The notes beneath the pieces are model-generated. The model worked only from the letters and a program-made list of their open reading frames with translations. It was not told where the DNA came from and made no database searches. Made by a program: the position numbers and the translations under genes. Shown piece by piece: positions 12,764 through 14,009 of a DNA stretch of 14,009 nucleotides; positions within the stretch are counted from its first letter, which is position 1, and each line of letters begins with the position of its first letter. Origin of the DNA: CAYHKY01 sp964357355 (GTDB lineage Bacteria > Patescibacteriota > Microgenomatia > UBA10105); the NCBI GenBank assembly GCA_964357355.1, contig CAYHKY010000036.1:1-14009 (forward strand), in the 5' to 3' direction.

Positions 12764-13137
12764 AGACAGGTCTCCTTTCATTCTGTTTAATAATTTATAC
12801 TATTATTCAGAATCTTTGTCTATTTTATAGGGTACCTGCCCCTATGGAGCAGGTGATGTTATTAGAGTAGTACAAGAAGAATCCCCCTTTATTAGAATTG
12901 GAGTCATCAGTGGTGAGTTTCCGGATGGGGAGAGAACAGTGGTCCATGAATTTAAAGCTGACTTTTATTTACCGACGGAAACGGATTATAATGATCCTTG
13001 GTTACTTCGACAAATAAATTCAGGTTATGTCAACGAAACAAAAAGAAGGCTACGGGGAAGCCGTGTTGAAATGCCTCCACATACTTCTTCTAGAGAAAGA
13101 CGTTTGTTTTAAGGATTTATTGGTTTAACATTGACCA

Positions 13138-13165
13138 AGTTCCGATTTCGTGTAATCCCCGCAAC
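13138..13165 (+). repeat. Copy D of the tRNA-3'-end-like repeat
   Basis: AGTTCCGATTTCGTGT (13138-13153) followed by AATCCCCGCAAC (13154-13165). The last 12 bp are identical to copy B (9998-10009) and the first 16 nearly identical to copy C. CCCCGCAAC also equals the initiator tRNA 3' end at 6844-6852. No matching terminator hairpin follows. The TTCcGATT string recalls a T-loop, but this is not a full tRNA. Confidence 0.55.
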
Positions 13166-13242
13166 ACAAGTTCTACAGCCTCGATTTTCAACAATTGAAT
13201 AAGAATGATCGTACCAATGTTATAATTTCTAGGTAAAAACAG

Positions 13243-13347
13243 GCTATTATATTTGATATAGACGGAACAGCTGTTGACGCGCCAAAGCTAAAAAATACCC
13301 AGCGCAGTTCTATGCCCAGCTGGAAAACTAATTATTTTACACTTTAA
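13243..13347 (+). pseudogene. N-terminal remnant of a HAD-family phosphatase
   Basis: The frame from 13243 reads AIIFDIDGTAVDAPKLKN and then about 17 unrelated residues before TAA at 13345-13347. FDIDGT is the first catalytic motif of HAD hydrolases (DxD nucleophile and acid/base). There is no ATG in frame, a stop lies three codons upstream, and the other HAD motifs are missing. A change of frame near 13304 would give AQFYAQLEN before another stop. This is a decayed fragment, not a working gene. Confidence 0.5.
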
Positions 13348-13349
13348 TT

Positions 13350-13355
13350 TATAAT
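13350..13355 (+). promoter_or_regulatory. -10 box upstream of methyltransferase gene
   Basis: A consensus TATAAT, with no good -35 box at the right distance. The expected start near 13362 favours the ATG at 13381 over the TTG at 13360. Confidence 0.35.
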
Positions 13356-13380
13356 ATTCTTGTTATATAAAAAGCAATTA

Positions 13381-13956
13381 ATGACCTTCTGGGAACAATT
13401 CGTATTTATCGTTAATAAAATAGCCAGGACAAAACAAGTTAAATCATGCTACGGTCAGATATTGGAGATTTATTTTAACATTGTCTATTTTTACAAAAAA
13501 TTCACATTTCGTAATAAAAAATATAGCTACTTTTATCATTCCTATAACATTACATTTTTTGATGAACGAACGGTCGAAATCCCTATTTTTGCAGAACTTG
13601 TAAGCAGTTATAAAAATAAAAGAATACTTGAGGTAGGAAATGTTTTATCAAATTACTTTAAGGTAGACTACGATATTGTAGATAAATACGATCAGGCACC
13701 GGGTGTTATAAATCAAGATGTAGTAACGTACAAAACAAATAAGAAATATGAGCTGATTATCAGCATTTCCACGTTAGAACATGTGGGATGGGACGAGGTA
13801 CCGCGAAAACCTCAAAAAATTTTTGCCGCGATGAAGAATTTAAAAAATTTGCTTACTCCGCATGGATTTTTGATCGCATCTATTCCTTTAGGGTATAATT
13901 CCTATCTTGATACGCTTTTAAAAAAGGAAAAAATTGGTTTTAATAAACAATATTAA
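13381..13956 (+). CDS. SAM-dependent methyltransferase, C-terminus apparently shortened
   Basis: 191 residues from the ATG at 13381. The class I methyltransferase core is visible: motif I RILEVGNVLSNYF (~81-93) for SAM binding, then DIVDKYDQAPGVINQDVV with the acidic ribose-binding region, and SISTLEHVGWDE (~128-139) at the motif IV position, followed by the helix NLKNLLTPHGFLIASIPLG. The protein stops at GFNKQY, just after the strand following motif V, where relatives normally continue by several dozen residues (family knowledge from memory). Tandem TAA codons and unrelated sequence follow, suggesting truncation. It lies beyond repeat copy D in the same orientation as the other accessory genes. 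The substrate is unknown; activity is doubtful. Confidence 0.6.
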   Translation: MTFWEQFVFIVNKIARTKQVKSCYGQILEIYFNIVYFYKKFTFRNKKYSYFYHSYNITFFDERTVEIPIFAELVSSYKNKRILEVGNVLSNYFKVDYDIVDKYDQAPGVINQDVVTYKTNKKYELIISISTLEHVGWDEVPRKPQKIFAAMKNLKNLLTPHGFLIASIPLGYNSYLDTLLKKEKIGFNKQY

Positions 13957-13967
13957 TAAATAACCCT

Positions 13968-13989
13968 GCAGCAGAGCTGGCAGGGTATT
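13968..13989 (+). other. Hairpin after the methyltransferase gene
   Basis: CCCTGC and GCAGGG can pair around a short loop about 10 bp after the stop codon. No T-run follows, so a terminator role is uncertain. Confidence 0.3.
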
Positions 13990-14009
13990 GAACCCTACAA
14001 CAACCTCAG

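Larger units (their letters stand above)
11641..12841 (-). mobile_element. Complete IS3-family insertion sequence
   Basis: 1201 bp flanked by a 3-bp direct repeat CTA (11638-11640 and 12842-12844). The ends are imperfect inverted repeats: TGTCAAGTACCC at the left against GGGCAGGTACCC at the right (reverse complement), then shared TAGAC and ATTCTG blocks, about 22 of 34 positions by eye. It carries orfA and orfB on the minus strand. The intact DDE motif, clean target duplication and restorable host frame point to a recent insertion. It runs opposite to the interrupted gene. Confidence 0.9.
11450..13112 (+). pseudogene. Receiver-like gene split by an IS3-family element
   Basis: The 5' part is 11450-11640 and the 3' part is 12845-13112. 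Removing 11641-12844 (the IS and one CTA copy) gives 459 nt, an unbroken 152-codon frame ending TAA at 13110-13112. The N-terminal ~65 residues (ILLCHDDADFAHTRAESW, then FDVVLFHKDLG) look like a response-regulator receiver domain with the Asp10-Asp11 acid pair, but the phosphoacceptor position after DVVLF appears to be His instead of Asp, so it may be a pseudo-receiver. The 3' part has no DNA-binding output domain and ends in a basic tail (SSRERRLF). As it stands only a 70-residue truncated product, ending within the IS, can be made from the 5' part. Confidence 0.75.

Noticed and set aside
6844..13165. CRISPR array or classical integron
   Set aside because: The repeats are kilobases apart and enclose genes, so not CRISPR; no integron integrase with its extra domain and no clear attC fold were seen.

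Overview
The window looks like a piece of a Patescibacteria (Candidate Phyla Radiation) chromosome, perhaps a Microgenomates lineage. This is an inference from gene content and style: moderately low GC, a small FtsB/DivIC protein, a membrane-anchored VirD4/TraD-type ATPase beside small unknown proteins, promoters sitting almost on the start codons (near-leaderless genes), and a tRNA split by a group I intron. No marker gene here fixes the taxon.

Layout. Positions 1-3427 (+) hold a zinc-ribbon protein cut by the window edge, a small unknown protein and a 783-residue type IV secretion-like ATPase. Positions 3432-5227 hold an unknown gene (-), a tRNA-Ile(UAU) (+), and a Xer-like tyrosine recombinase followed by a cysteine-containing unknown protein (-). 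Positions 5331-6851 hold ftsB/divIC (+), an elongator tRNA-Met (-), a VapBC toxin-antitoxin pair (+) whose -35 box overlaps that of tRNA-Met, and a CAU tRNA of initiator type (C1/A72 mismatch). The last is interrupted between U33 and C34 by a 212-nt group I intron.

Downstream of the initiator tRNA lies a one-directional accessory region that looks like an array of cassettes. The 3' end of the tRNA (CCCCGCAAC) and, less perfectly, its terminator hairpin recur at about 10000, 11370 and 13160. Between the copies are (i) a tightly overlapping three-gene operon: an inositol-monophosphatase-fold protein that lacks two metal-binding aspartates, a MoaA-like radical SAM enzyme, and an APH-type small-molecule kinase; (ii) a Fic AMPylase-type gene with a strong repeat-bearing operator region; (iii) a receiver-like gene split by a complete 1201-bp IS3-family element with a 3-bp target duplication; and (iv) beyond the last copy, a HAD-phosphatase remnant and a C-terminally shortened methyltransferase. 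One copy is split by a 35-bp insert carrying a REP-like palindrome.

The most interesting points are the intron-bearing, structurally odd initiator tRNA; the tRNA-derived repeat array behind it; the unusual phosphatase-like/radical SAM/kinase operon; and the IS3 insertion, which can be removed on paper to restore a full reading frame.
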